Shown here piece by piece: positions 47,291 to 62,227 of a DNA stretch of 64,000 nucleotides. The DNA comes from Rhynchonema sp. JSB1_4 (lineage: Eukaryota > Nematoda > Chromadorea > Monhysterida > Xyalidae): positions 25,743-89,742 of the forward strand of contig JASAMV010008409.1 in assembly GCA_030248065.1 (NCBI GenBank), given 5' to 3'. Each line of letters starts with the position of its first letter. Within the stretch, counting starts at the first letter, position 1. The position numbers and the translations under genes are program-made. The notes under the pieces are model-generated. The model saw only the letters and a program-made list of their open reading frames with translations, had not been told where the DNA came from and did no database searches.

Positions 47291-48761
47291 CGACCGACCC
47301 AAATATGGTTCCCGAAAAATGTGAATCGCGTGTTTGTAAAAATATGTGTGCTCGATCAAGTTTAATCAAGTCAAGAATTCTCCTATTGTTTCACTCCGAT
47401 ATATTTTTTGAATATCAGTGACGTCCTATGTGAATGTTTGTCTCAATCAACCATTTTTTATAATTCCTGTCCATCAAGTGTATCTGCAGTGCCAACTCTA
47501 TTTTTCGAAGACATCTTTCTAAATTTTCAGTTTCAAATTCCGCCCTTCACAGCAGGCCGCTTTCATATAGTTTTTTTGCGTGGCTGTAAGTTGCTGAAAC
47601 TCTCGTTATAAGTACGTTCTCCTTGTTTTCATTGGCCATTTCTTCCGCTGTCTACAGAACATGAGCAAAACTGTACAATCGTCGAAAGTTTTATCAGATT
47701 CGCTTTGCTAGATCCATGCCGACAATTTTGTCGTTATTGTTGCGAGCTTAGCTGCATTTTAAGCATCTTCTTTGCTTTTCTGGTGTTATTTGTTGTTGTT
47801 TCTCTGCGCGCTATCCGTTGTCCCACCATGACTTTTCTCTTATGTACAAAATTGGTGTTTTAAAGATTAGTTTGGTATTTAGTCAATTTACTTGTGCTTT
47901 TTGCGGGCTATCATCCGCTGTGTAGCTACCTAAGCGTGAGAGTTGCAGCTTTGAGTTCAAAGGCTTCGCTCAGATCTGAGCCCAGGTACAGTATCCTGGC
48001 GAAAAAGTTGTAGACTCCATTTGTGCTCTAGTGCTCTAAGTAAACGACGTCACTGACCGAAATCAATTAAAAAGAGCAGCCACTTTCGTCACAAAGGGCA
48101 AAGTTTGTGTGGCCGATTGTGTTGTGGTTGACGCACATAGCTCCACGCTTCATTTCGTGATCTTGGGCTGGCGTTTGAGGCGCCAACAGAATGCTATGCT
48201 CAAGCAGCCCTTTTTGAGACAATTTGCGTGAACCACTTTAGAATACACCCAAGCATCGTTTTTGTTCCGTTTACTTACCCATATTGTTTTGTGGCTCAGA
48301 TGTCAAAAATATGTAACTCTATCGTTCCGTATACATGTATTGTTTGCCATTTTGTTGTATTGATATCCAGAACATGCAAAAAATTGTGTGTATTGAATTC
48401 AAAAATATTCTATGTGCAACCAGTGTGTCATTCAAAATAAATAAAACTGTGGTGCGCATAGCAAAAGCACGTCAAAGTACGCACTTCTGGTGTGAAATCA
48501 CACAAAGCACTCGAGCAAACACGTTCCGACAATGTGTGACAAAGCAGGGGCCGACCAAGCAAATCTCCAGGCAAAGAAATGAAACCAAACTCAGCCCTTT
48601 CGTTTTTATGGCATTGTTATGCTTATTATTCGATTCATTTTCACTCGGAAAGCTCACAAGTCGGTATTTTTTGGCCAGAAGCGTGTCATAAAACAACCAC
48701 ACACTGCTGAGGCATCTCCAAAACAACTGAACACCAGATGGGCACGTTGGCAGTGCAGATA
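47291..48761. other. Intergenic downstream of lin-7, nothing recognised
   Basis: AT-rich, with a few short frames on both strands and no repeat termini. The lin-7 3' UTR is presumably at the left end. Confidence 0.5.
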
Positions 48762-49046
48762 TTGGTCGCACAATGACCATATGAGAATCCATCCAAAACT
48801 ACCTTGATTTTCAGGATTCCAAACATGAGCCACGCTTAACCACTACGCTATTTGTATTTCTCACAAAACATTTTCATCTGAAAATAAACCAGCCAGTCAA
48901 CCACGTTTTTAAATCCTTGAAACATTTCGATTGCTGCACACTTTATGTGTGATGACACGTTGGCGCGCAATGTTAATTTGAATTCTCTGGCTTGTCAATT
49001 CAGGAAAAATTTTGGATGGATTCTCATATAGTCATTGTGCGACCAA
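48762..49046 (+). mobile_element. TA-flanked hairpin MITE (TTGGTCGCACAA family), copy 5
   Basis: Termini TTGGTCGCACAATGACCATA and TATAGTCATTGTGCGACCAA, flanked by TA on each side. Interior CATTTTCATCTGAAAAT and central TTGAAACATTT, as in copies 1-3. Confidence 0.85.
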
Positions 49047-49162
49047 TACCAGATTTAGTGTCGAAGAAGGCGATTTATGTTATCAAAAAACTGGTATTGT
49101 ATTATTTCAAGTTAGCCGCTCTTCTTCCAACAAAGTACACTACAAGACGCACAAAATGGGTT

Positions 49163-49292
49163 TGGCCCCCTCCCTCGGAGGTGCGGACGGGTCAATTTTC
49201 ACGGGTAGCTTTGGGTATGCTAACGGGTCTTCGGGGGGGGGGGGGGCACGGCACGGGCGCGGCGCTGTAGCCGGGCCGTAGGCACGGGTCCC

Positions 49293-49294
<2 letters not shown>
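49163..49294 (+). mobile_element. 5'-truncated mini-Helitron
   Basis: Shares GGCCCCCTCCCTCGGAGGTG through GGCACGGGTCCCG with the full copies but lacks the TCTATACTAC start and the terminal CTAG, running into an AAT array instead. Confidence 0.75.
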
Positions 49295-51745
<2,451 letters not shown>

Positions 51746-51754
51746 GACAGTTCG

Positions 51755-53960
51755 GCCCATAATTGCAATGGCCACTGGGCCTTGTCAATGACAAAAGCGC
51801 TGGCGGTCACCGCCATAAACCCAAAATGTTCCATCTCAACTTTGCAGGTTAGGTGAAACTTAAAGGGCTCGGGACATAACCGAAGGAAGGGTAGCAGGAC
51901 ACATTGTTACACACCGTTGGAAAGCATTCCGACAGCCTATGTCACGCACAAATTTTAAGCCCCTTGGAGATTCGCTATCTCTTGGTAGAGCGACTTTTCG
52001 TTCCAGAAAAATGTTAATTTTTGCACAAATTGGAACGACCGGTGCAGAAACCCCAGATGAGTTTAAGGTCAAGTAACACAGGGATAGGATTACAACGGCT
52101 TCTGGATAACTTATCATGAGAACTTCAGTCGCTCAAAGGATTGCTTCACTTGGTGAGGGTGCGAAATGTTCCAAAAATTGGCCACATTTTTCGAGAACAC
52201 AAGTTTGTCCCTAAATTTTGAGGCCACGCTTAGCGCTGCGGAAATAAGAATGCAATGGGCAAATAGAGCATCGTCGAAAGTACCAGAAAATATGGATTTT
52301 AAATTTTTTAACTCATGGCTGGCTCCGTGACAGGCCTAAAAATCCATTAAATTGCCGCTAAATTAGGTGGTTACATTCATCGCCAGAATTGTGACACATA
52401 AAGGTCACAGATTGTATCGGATTCGAAACAAAAAAATGAGAGAAACGTCCGGTTCAACATCCTATTAAGGTCCGAAGACCCCAAGGTCTACAGATCTCTC
52501 GGGGCAGCCATACTAACCTGAATATGATATTCAGCTTTAAATGCTTATTGTTAACAGCTATTATAAATGTGACAGCACCAAAGAATGTATCTCGGGAGTA
52601 GCTTTCGAATGATATATAACAAGCCCCAATAAATTCTTACGCTTAAGGGCAGAGGTTAAAAAATTGCTTTTTTGACGATTTTTTTGACGATCTTTAACAG
52701 TAACGACTTATAGCCAAATATCTTATTCAGGCTGGCATGGCTGCAACAGCCGGACCATGGGGTTTGAAGTATTGAAACTCGTCTAGATTGTTACACTGTG
52801 CGTTTATCAGACGTTCTCGTTTCCAATGCAATGCAATACGTGGCTTATTTACATCACATTTCCGTCAATGAATGCAACTATGCAGTTTAGTGGCAATTTT
52901 TAGGTCTTTTTCGGCCTGTCACGCCGCTATCTAAGTGTTTTCAAATTTAAAAACCTTATTTTCTGGTACTTTCGAAAAAGCTCTATTTTTCTATTGCATG
53001 TTCATTTCTGCAACACAAAGCGCGGCCTCAAAATTTAGAGACAAACTTGTTTTCGAAAAATGTGGCCGATTTTTGGAACATTTCGCACCCTCACCAAGTG
53101 AAGCAATGCTTTGAGCGACTGAAGTTCTCATGATAAGTTATTCAGAAGCCGTTCATGATAAGTTATTCAGAAGCCGTTGTAATCTTATACACGTGTTACT
53201 TGACTTTCAACTCATTTGGAATTTCTGCACCGGTCGTTTCAAGTTGTGAAAACATTCACTTTTTTGTGGAACGAAAAGTCGTTCCACCATGAGATAGCGC
53301 ATTTCTAAGGAGCTTAACATTTGTGCGTGCCATATGCTGTCACAGTTCCTTCCAACGATGTATAACCCTGCGCTCTGCTGCCCTTCCTTCGGTTGTGTCC
53401 CGAGCCCTTTAAGCGGTCACCACAGAAATCTTTTGATAGCAAAGTGCGCTGGGTGCTGTATTGTGGAGGTGCTTTGCGCAAAAGATGATAGATCAATAAC
53501 GATACGATGTAGCCTTGTGGGCACGCATTGCGTTATAACTGTGGGTGCAGTTTCGGCCCATGATGCCAGACAGCAATGGCGCTCTGGGCCTTGTCAATGA
53601 CAAAAGCGCCAGCGGTCACCGCCATGAACCCAAAATGCTCCATCTCAACTTTGTAGGTTGTGTGAAATTTAAGTTGTCACCACATATCTTCTTTGATAGC
53701 AAAGTGCACTGGGTGCGTTTTGCGGACGGTTGCAACCTATAAAGTTGGGATGGAGCATTTTCGGTTTATGGTGGTAACCACTGGCGCTTTTGTCATTGAC
53801 AAGGCCCAGGGCGCCATTGCTGTCTAGCATCATGGGCCGAAACTGCATCCGCAGATCTAACGCTATGCGTGCCCACAGGGCTAAATCGTACCTGGTTAAA
53901 TTGTGTGGCCCAATGCAAACGTAAAGGAGAGCAAAACAGTGAAAGATCAAACGGCAATGA
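51755..53960. repeat. Nested fold-back complex
   Basis: An inner palindrome, 51860-53412, has about 470-base arms (AGGGCTCGGGACATAACCGA left, TCGGTTGTGTCCCGAGCCCT right) around a unique core at about 52310-52950. It splits an outer repeat (GGGCCTTGTCAATGACAAAA, seen at 51777 and 53587), which is itself inverted at 53740-53850. The right arm has a private tandem duplication of CATGATAAGTTATTCAGAAG plus four bases (53130-53178). No protein domain was seen. Confidence 0.75.
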
Positions 53961-53965
53961 TTAGA

Positions 53966-54602
53966 AAGGCTTGATCAGACACAGAGCAGGATTGGAGCAC
54001 ACCTTTATGTCAGCTTGTCGTGCACAACTACTTGCGCACACCAAAATCCAATGTGATCCGCGGACGGACTAGATTGTCCAACACGAAAAAATTAATGGCA
54101 TCTGTACATACAGCTCTCAGGTGCCTGTATGTCACGTAGCGGGGTCTGGCGCTTACCGACGGTTGCTGGGTGATTCCGACAACAGATGCTTGTGATCGAG
54201 CCCATGGTCACGTGGGGCACTTTTAATTGCTTGTTTTTCGCTGATCGCAGCCTCAGAATGGGACTTTATCGGCACCTAACCAGCATCACGTCCAGTGACT
54301 ACACACAGTATGATGGCACGATTAACTGGAGTCCGGTTGCAAGCCTGTGATATTGCCTGTTGTTTGTAATATGTTCTGGTCCTCGGCAGCGTTCTTTGGG
54401 TGCAGTTCCGTAACGGATAGGCGTTGTGTGGTGGGTGGGCACGGTTGGTGCTTGCCCTTGAAGCAAAAAGTGTTAGATTTTGAAGTTGAAGTTTTGCAAA
54501 GTTGGCTGAATAGAATTCGACGAGAAGTTGGGAAGATGATGCTTTTTGTGATTAATTTGGTATCAGATTTTTGTGATTAATTTGGCATGTAATTTAGGAT
54601 GA
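53966..54602 (+). repeat. Dispersed repeat, copy A (pairs with 61577-62227)
   Basis: Begins AAAGGCTTGATCAGACA and keeps long matched blocks such as CGGTTGCTGGGTGATTCCGA, ATGGGACTTTATCGGCAC and GTGACTACACACAGxATGAT with copy B, in the same orientation. No ORF is conserved between the copies, so it is probably non-coding transposon sequence. Confidence 0.8.
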
Positions 54603-55372
54603 TGGATCGCATATACGGTGTATAACGTCGCGATAATAAGAATCAAGACGCTGCTCAGTTCACTTGCTGAGAAATATAGGCAAGCAGTCAGGCCGAGAGC
54701 AAAACACTTTTTCGGCCTCAAATTCAAAACAAGCACAGGACAGTAATGCTTCGCTGAAAATGATCGGTTGCTGCTGTTTTCACCGCTCACATGTTATACC
54801 AGAAAGCAATCAGCAATACATTGAATGTGTACATCAACAACACTACGTCACCGTCAAGCACATAATGGGGTCATTGATAAAAGGTGCACTATCACAATCA
54901 TTTCGTTGTCCTTATCACAGTCATTTCTGCCGAACATAGTGATAGCAGGTCCAAGACGACGTCGACGAAACACACGTAAATCGACTGGTTATCGCCCATG
55001 AGGTATGGGCAAAAAATTTGGTATCAAGGGTTTTCAGACACGATTAATACGAATATTAGCTCCATTTCTAGTCCGAATGCTGTTCAAGGAATCTCAAGAC
55101 CCTGTTATAGGACCCAAATTTGATCGGCCATACTTTGCGAATCAAGAATGTCCGGACAAAATATTTGAGCCCATTTTCGATTTCCATGTGCCCGAACACT
55201 CCTGCAGCCACTTTCTATTCGGTGTGGTTTTTTTAAATTCGACCCCTTGGTAGTGTTTTCGATCGAGCAATGTGTTATCAGCTTCCAGCTCCTTTAAAAA
55301 TATTCAGATATTGCCAGAGTCGTAACAAACGCCACAATGTCGACGTAAGGATATTACAATTTTACACAAGAA
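54603..55372. other. Intergenic, nothing recognised
   Basis: Short frames only. The 82-codon plus frame at 55005-55253 has no domain. Confidence 0.45.
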
Positions 55373-55566
55373 CTACACGGGACCCGTGCCTACGGCCCGG
55401 CTACAGCGCCGCGCCCGTGCCGTGCCCCTCCCCCCCGAAGACCCGTTAGCATACCCAAAGCTACCCTTGAAAATTGACCCGTCCGCCCTTCCGAGGGAGG
55501 GGGCCACAAACACAGACACATACATACATACATACATACATACGTCTTCCTGTTTTAGCAGTATAC
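55373..55566 (-). mobile_element. Mini-Helitron, slightly degenerate
   Basis: GGGACCCGTGCCTACGGCCC near the left end and CTTCCTGTTTTAGCAGTATA at the right, with a (CATA)n expansion inside. The terminal CTAG has become CTAC (complement GTAG). Confidence 0.8.
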
Positions 55567-56457
55567 ATGTGGGTACTGAAGTTTCTGCACCTGGGTAGAA
55601 TTCCAAATCTACACCGAATAGACACTGGCTCCAGGGGCCCAATTGTCATCCCTGATGAAGCTTTTTCATGTGAGTTTCGTACACGTAATCCCCTACCTGG
55701 TGCAACTGTTTCGTGTCAACCCTGTGCGTGAAATAAACGAAGAAGTCGTATAGGACCAGCGCTCTCAATCGAACGAAGCCTATGCGTGTTTTCCTGTCTG
55801 TCAACAATATTGATGTAGCTTTTCAACAGACCAATGAGCTGGAACGTGCAACGCTACAGCAAAGTGAAACATCAGCGGGCCGAAAAGATAGGTCGTTTCG
55901 GTGGTTTATATATCACAAGAACACGTTGAAAAGTATTTGTCAATGACCTGTTTCTCAGATACTTTCTCAATTTGTCATTGCAGTTCGAACCCCTGAGAAA
56001 CAAGTACTATGAAATCAAACCCAATAGCAAATGGAACATTGACACATTTACAAAAATTCGAGACTGCCAAACACAAACACATAGAGCCCAAAAAATAAAA
56101 AAATCCGGTAAATGAGGATTTAAACAGGCGTGGAAATGCGTTTAGGCACTTGCACACAAATTAGCTGCAGTAGGGCTTACGTAGTACTGTGGTCAAATAA
56201 GCTGTCAAATCACACGTGTGTACTGTAGGTATTATTTCTCGCGCTCATTTGGGGTGCTGTGTTGCTCCTTGCTTTGACGCCTTGATTTGACGACATTACT
56301 TGGAATTGGAATTTGGAATTGGAATTTAGCAAGGTGTCAAACAGCAATATTATCATTGTGTATGCAATGTCGAACGAGTTAAAAAAATCGCAGAATTGAT
56401 AAAGCTTGTTCAAACGGTTTACTCATCGAAATTCATGTTGTACCATTTTCTCTGCGC
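55567..56457. other. Intergenic, nothing recognised
   Basis: A GGAATTGGAATTTGG short tandem lies near 56301-56325. No exon or transposon terminus was recognised. It includes the 3' flank of the minus-strand secreted-protein gene. Confidence 0.45.
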
Positions 56458-59400
56458 TCACTTCTCCGCGATCACATAGAAGTCAGCTCCGCTGTTGACA
56501 ACAAATGCAAGCGTGCCGCCCATCGTGCTGTTCATTACTGTCTGACATGCAAAATGGGTAGCTTAATGTGTCAGCAAGGGTGGGATTTTCGAAACATGAG
56601 TTGCGTAAAAAGTAAAGAGTGCGGCCTTCGACCTATCTTCACATCGAACTTTTGTTTACGCCGTCTCGAAAGCATGCTGTGTATACTATTGTTCTTGCGC
56701 TCATTTGCGGCTGCGCACTCAAAACACAGTATGCGTCAATGGAGCGCATCTGTCGAATACTTGCGTGTCAACGACATTGTTATCAGTCAAAACAAACAAC
56801 CTCGACATGCATGCGGCATTGGTTGGTCAGTCTGAAGTAAGTGTACGCCCTGTAGAACACGTGCGCGCCGCACGCATGGGCACAATCGAACAGATTGTTG
56901 TCGCTGGTGTCGGCTTGCCACGTGGCACCTGTCCCTTCCGTGTTGCGCTGCTCACGACGGAAGATCTGCGCCTGCGAACCTGCAAACACAGCGTGGGTGA
57001 GCAAACTCGAAGGTGACCCCTACACATGCCGATGCCAACGCAGCTGCCGGTGTTTTGTGCAATGTGGCAGGTGACAGGATGTCTGTTGTCACAGACGCAC
57101 CGGTCCTAACCACCCAAGCCAGGAATGCGCATTGCTGACATGGCCGTGTCAGGTGTGGTTGAGCCGTTACATTCGATTTTGTCGTTTCTGTGCAGATTTT
57201 CGTACAGTTTACGTGTTGCTCCGCTGGGAGATGTGAGAAACATTTACGCTGCACAAAATCTGCACAGGAAAAAACGAAATCGCGCACGAGGTATGGCCCA
57301 GCCCAACCTAAGGTTATAATAGCAACCCTGTGTATTCATTTCCTCATTTAGGGCTTCTTTTCCTGCTGTCGTCACGCAGTGGGTGTCAATAGTTGTCATG
57401 CACCCAAGACCCGACATGTGCATCTCGGCAGACATCCAGCTGCGTTTCCTTGCACGAATCACGCGCATTTTGCGTCGACACCAACAGAATTAGCCGAAGC
57501 CGAAGTCGTGCATGTACATGTACGACATACATTGTTGTGTGTGCTGCAGTGCCTACCGGAGAAGGCCAAATAAGTCCCATGGGGGCTTGGGAGGACTTAT
57601 CTGGGACACTTGCGCATCTGTTTTTAGAAACAGTAAAGTTGCCAAAAGCCGCCACAATGTATAAACATGTGAAACATTGCTGAAAATTACCATAGATAGG
57701 GGCAGATTCTGAACATAAGCTCCCAGCTGGGAGTTACTCGGGGCGGGGACTAATTTCGCATTCTCCCGTATCAAAATATCCGCTGTTCCTACTAGCGTAG
57801 TCGCATGTATAGTCCGTCCATCAGCTCATGGCACTTTGTGTTGCTGCTGGCTGGTTTGTTCCCTTCTTCCACGTTCTAGTGAAAGAGAAATTGAGTGGGA
57901 CCGATTTTGCAAAAAAAATGATAGAATGTGTCGAAAAGGATCGAATTCGATTAAATTTAAAATTAAATTGAATTAAAATGGATAAAACTCGTGAATTTCA
58001 CAAAAATCACAAGTTAGGACCAGAAATTTTTTTTCCTAAACTAAATTACTCTTTCATTAGAACGTGGAGGAAGGGAACACGCCGGCCAGCAGCATCACAA
58101 GGTGACATGAGTTGATGGACGGACTTATACGTAATAAATACGCCAACGTCAGTGGTATAAGCAAGAAAAGCAATCCAATCCTTCTGCTCAAACAATATGA
58201 CGCACGATATTCGCAGGCGACGCGTGAGCCAGAGCCCCCTGGTATGTCGTCAAATCGGTCGTTAATCCAGTCATATGAAATGTACGTATAGGTGGCGTCC
58301 GGCAGGACGCTCCCGCGAGCTGTGTATAGTTTACAATAAATAGGTTGCAATAAATCTTATTCAAACTGCACCAAAGTGCGTGCACCGGAGGGCTCTCACA
58401 TTGAAATATGCCGATTGAACATCATACACATCAACGTTGTTGACGTGTTTCCATTTGTAGCCGACCGTTGCGCTGCCTCCCGTACGGCTCATGGCCAGAC
58501 GTGCCCACGAGGCAATCTGTGCGGTTGAATGGGGTTAAAAATATGACAAACATACCGGTTTTTTTATATAAAACGCCCGGGCTCTATTCAAAAATGTGGA
58601 AAAAGGCTTTTTGCTTTGAACATTTTACTAAGCATAGAGCTCCCGGGGGCTCTCTATATGGAAACGTTTCCAGTTAGACCGCTCGTGGTTTATGGGAGGT
58701 TTTCGACATTGCTGGAAATGATGAACTTAAAGGCCACGCATACATATTATGCGAAGTCAGCTAAAAAATTTAAGGGGCTTGCATGTGTCGTATATTCTTT
58801 TGCAGAGCCGCAGTATTAACTTCGACCAGCATAAAACTTGTGATCAGGTCTTGGGGAACGACTTTCGCTGGTTAAAATTTGTGAATAGCAACTCTACATA
58901 TTGCACAATAAAGGCGAAACAAACGGGTGATGAATCGATCTTAACGATTTTAGATCTTATAACCAGGGTTGGGCAAAAAACGTTTTTTTCCAAAAAATCG
59001 TTTTTAAAAAAACGTTTTTTTCCAAAAAATCGTTTTTAAAAAAAACGTTTTTTAAAACGCCCAGATGACCAAAATATGCCCCAAAAAATTTGGAAAACGC
59101 TCATTTTGGGAAGAAAACGTGGTTAAATGAAGTAATTCTATGTGTTCTGAGGCAAAATAAACGGGTTTCAACCCTTTTCTAGCGAGTTGTTAAGATCTCA
59201 TATCAGACCCGCATCATGGGACCAACTTTGGGTCATCATCATTGAAAGTCAAACTCCGTATATCGACGTATCTCGACAAAGTAAAAATTGGCCGAAATTT
59301 TTTTGAAAAAAATGGGACAAAAAATTGATTTTCTTTGAAAATCAGGGTACGTTCCCTGAAAAATCTGGGAAAATCAAGGAAATTCAAGATTTAAAAAAAC

Positions 59401-60827
59401 GAAAAACGACCCAGGCGTGTTTTTTTAAAAACGTCGTTTTTTTAAGAAAAAGCGCCGTCGTTTTTTTGCCCAACCCTGCTTATAACACGAATACGGTTCC
59501 TGAAGAATTACATGTGGCAACTTCGCAACGCTGGCAAGCGCTGTGCATACAAATATTGGATACACGCAAGTTGGAATCTCACAAAAAGTATCAAAATTGT
59601 GGGTAACAGTGCATTTCGGTTTGTTCTGTGCTGACAAAGTTTGCGGTCACGTCAAAACTTTGTGCGAAATTAGATTTACCAGCCATTATAGTGATTATCC
59701 AGCAAACTTTTATTTTTCTGCGAGAGCCAAAATACCGATTATGCTCCTCCGTATGTGCACAACGAATGCCGCGCGCGGCGGCATTGAGAAGTGGCTCCAC
59801 ACAATTCTTCCGGGGCTTCAGACACAATATTATAAATTAATTATACGCGCGTGAAACTGTGACGAACCCCAACTTGTCTGAGCTGCTCAAACATGCGAAC
59901 ATCAGCGACTACCAGTGGATGGCCGCCAATCAATTGCGTCAAGCACATCGAATTCTGTGTGTGATTTGAAATTATTCGATCGATCAAGCAATCAACATTT
60001 TTGGGCGACCTTATGTTAAATCCGGGAACCGGAATCCGGAAATAATTCCGGTGCAAAACAATGAACATTTACGGAGATCGTATGTTTCGTGTTCTTGCAA
60101 TTATTTACTTGTATATTTATTTATTTGGGAATTATTTCTGAGCTCAAGATTCCCGATTTTAACCCAGGTCGGACCTAAATGTCAAAAACAATCAATCAAG
60201 CAGTCGAACCGCTCCCATAAAGTTTGTCCACGTCTGCGCTGCTGAGGTGGAATAGAACACAAAACACGAATTCCATTTCCAGAATGACAGTTGGATGCTC
60301 GGATCGGACAAGGATGCGCAGTTTGCTTGCGTTACTGTAAGTAGGACGACATGGCACGTTTCAAACGAACATTTATGTTAGGAAGCAGCGGAAATCTCAT
60401 GAAATGCGCCTCAGGCACTGTATGTTGTACCACGGATGGAATTTTCGAAACAGTGTACGACAAGAGTATGGTGTGAAGTTCGGTGTGAGCTTCGTTTCAA
60501 ACCTCGTTGTAAAACAGCTAGGTGTAAAACAGCTCAGTTTAAAACAGATCGGTGTAAACAACTTGAAGCATTCCTCGCTGAGAGCATGCAATGCTCCGTG
60601 TTTACACCGACCGAGCTTTCGACCGAGCTCACACACGAAATCTACACCCCAACCCCACTTTTGTTTGCACCGTACTAAAAATTCACCCGTAACTGTGTAA
60701 TACAATGCTGCCAAAAGTTATGGTATGAGTTGACGGTATACCTCTTTGTGTTGTGTATACCTTTAAGCAGGCACTGTCCGACGCGTCCCACGACAAGCAA
60801 GATGCTGATACATGGCCACCATCGCAT
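56458..60827 (-). CDS. Secreted protein of 237 aa, family not recognised (PAN/apple-like C-terminus possible)
   Basis: Six minus-strand exons join in phase: 60761-60827, 60210-60334, 58372-58516, 58206-58319, 56801-56979, 56458-56541 (TGA). Exon 1 is a signal peptide, MRWWPCISILLVVGRVGQC, ending in phase 1. Downstream segments are cysteine- and aromatic-rich: NCASLSDPSIQLSFWKWNSC, SRTGGSATVGYKWKHVNNVD, LPDATYTYISYDWINDRFDD, RVACEYRSQAQIF, FDCAHACGAHVFYRAYTYFR with LTNQC, and GGTLAFVVNSGADFYVIAEK. The CxxxC...FxxYTYF...C arrangement resembles PAN/apple modules, but that is a visual impression only. Introns contain a hAT MITE, a TA MITE and a fold-back. Exons 1 and 2 are also open on the plus strand with plausible splice signals; the minus chain is preferred because it closes over six exons. 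Confidence 0.7.
57811..58125. mobile_element. TA-flanked fold-back MITE (AGTCCGTCC family), copy 2
   Basis: Same element as 35880-36195. It interrupts a sequence present without insertion at about 62325-62355: CGCATGTACGTAATAAATGC there, CGCATGTA and TACGTAATAAATAC on either side here. This shows the TA duplication directly. Confidence 0.92.
58964..59478. mobile_element. hAT-type non-autonomous element (CAGGGTTGGGC subfamily), copy 6
   Basis: Termini CAGGGTTGGGCAAAAAACG and GCCCAACCCTG with a perfect 8-bp duplication CTTATAAC (58956-58963, 59479-59486). Closely similar to 33071-33546. Sits in intron 2 of the minus-strand secreted-protein gene. Confidence 0.95.
60433..60692. repeat. Degenerate TTTTCGAAAC fold-back MITE
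   Basis: Starts GGATGGAATTTTCGAAACAG and ends CCGTACTAAAAATTCACCC. The arms carry GTGTAAAACAG/GGTGTGAAGTTCGGTG units and the inverse. Related to the copies at 9423 and 13700 but older. In intron 1 of the secreted-protein gene. Confidence 0.65.
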
Positions 60828-61110
60828 TATGGCGATGTCGCTGTTGTTGCGCCACAAACGTACCACAGGGTCGTCAACAATGATAAGGGTCGTCTGCTAG
60901 AACCAGCACCGATGTACCAACATCTGCAAAACTTTTAACTCCAACAACTGCCGCAGGCATATTATTGCTTTGTTTGAAATAACTACCTACATACATGCGG
61001 AAAGCTGAACGTAGATATATGCACACAGTATATGGGCATGGACCGCAGAGTGACAGAAAATCGACAATGACATATTGCTGGAGACGCACTGGCACATACG
61101 TACATACATA

Positions 61111-61578
61111 CCGGAGTTTTCCGGTTACAGCCCCCGAATAGAGCCCCGGCGGGGCTCTATTCGGGATATGCTCCATATAGAGCCCCATGGGGCTCTATTC
61201 GGGATTTTTTTCGTTCGACTGCCTTGTTTATGGTGTAAATTTACCGACAAAAAGGAACAAAACCAGCTATTTCACTTAATAATTCGTACTTTTTGGTCAA
61301 AGTTTTTTCCTTTCTATCGTAAGAACCTGAGTTGCGTCTATACATAGAATCTGAGTCGCGTCTATACCAAGTATCTACTGTATATGACACAAGAGCGCGT
61401 TGCAACCAGGTATGAACCACATTCAAAAAGTACAAAAATTTTACATGGGGCTCTGTTCGGAAGACGGTTCGAATAAAGCCCCATGGGGCTCTATTTGGGA
61501 ATAAAAATAATTTTAAAAATCCGATTTCCCACCTGCTACCGAATAGAGCCCCAGGGGCTGTAACCGGAAAACTCCGGG
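61111..61578. repeat. Fold-back element rich in GAATAGAGCCCC palindromes
   Basis: Termini CCGGAGTTTTCCGGTTACAG and CTGTAACCGGAAAACTCCGG. Internal self-complementary units GAATAGAGCCCCGGCGGGGC with TCTATTC, and ATAGAGCCCCATGGGGCTCT, occur at both ends. Directly abuts repeat copy B at 61577. Confidence 0.85.
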
Positions 61579-62227
61579 AAAGGCTTGATCAGACAACATT
61601 GGAGTCCATTTTTGTGTCAGCTTGTCGTGCACAACTTACTGTACGTGCACACGATATCCAAAGCGATCCAAGCATACTGTACATGCATTCAAGCATACGT
61701 GCAAACGGACCAGATTGTCCAACACGAAAAAATCAATGTCATTCGTACATACAGCCCTCACGTGCCTGCATGCCACTTGTCGGGGTCTGGCGCTTACCGA
61801 CGGTTGCTGGGTGATTCCGACAACAGATGCTTGTGATCGAGCCCATGGTCACGTGGAGCACTTTTAATTGCTTGTTTTTCGCTGATCGCAGCCTCAGAAT
61901 GGGACTTTATCGGCACTTAACCAGCATCACGTCCAGTGACTACACACAGCATGATGGCACGATTAACTGGAGTCCGGTTGCAAAGCCTGTGATATTGTCT
62001 GTTTTTTTTATAATATGTTCTGGTCCTCGGCAACGTTCTTTGGGTGCAGTACCGGAACGGACAGCTGTTGTCTGGTGTGTGGGCACGGTTGGTGCTTGCT
62101 GTTGTCGCAAAAAGTGTTGGTTTTTGAAGTTGAAGTTTTGCAAAGTTGGTTGAATTGAATTCGACGAGAAGTTGGGAAAACAATGCCCAGATTTTTGTGA
62201 TTAATTCTGTACGTAATTTAGGATGAT
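61577..62227 (+). repeat. Dispersed repeat, copy B (pairs with 53966-54602)
   Basis: Same order and orientation as copy A. The following stretch (62236-62345, GGGAGTTACTCGGGGCGGGG to GTAGTCGCATGTACGTAATA) matches 57725-57809 plus 58126 onward, so the repeat family has a further segment with separate copies. Confidence 0.8.

Noticed and set aside
58461..58528. Plus-strand exon reading DRCAASRTAHGQTCPRGNLCG then stop, resembling a cysteine peptide
   Set aside because: No upstream signal-peptide exon was found, and the antisense strand is a longer exon with matching phases in the six-exon gene.
60283..60938. Two plus-strand exons (18 codons, then 55 codons plus stop) with good splice signals
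   Set aside because: The minus strand gives a signal peptide and five further in-phase exons over the same locus. The plus pair has no start exon and ends after one junction. Kept as a finding on antisense openness only.
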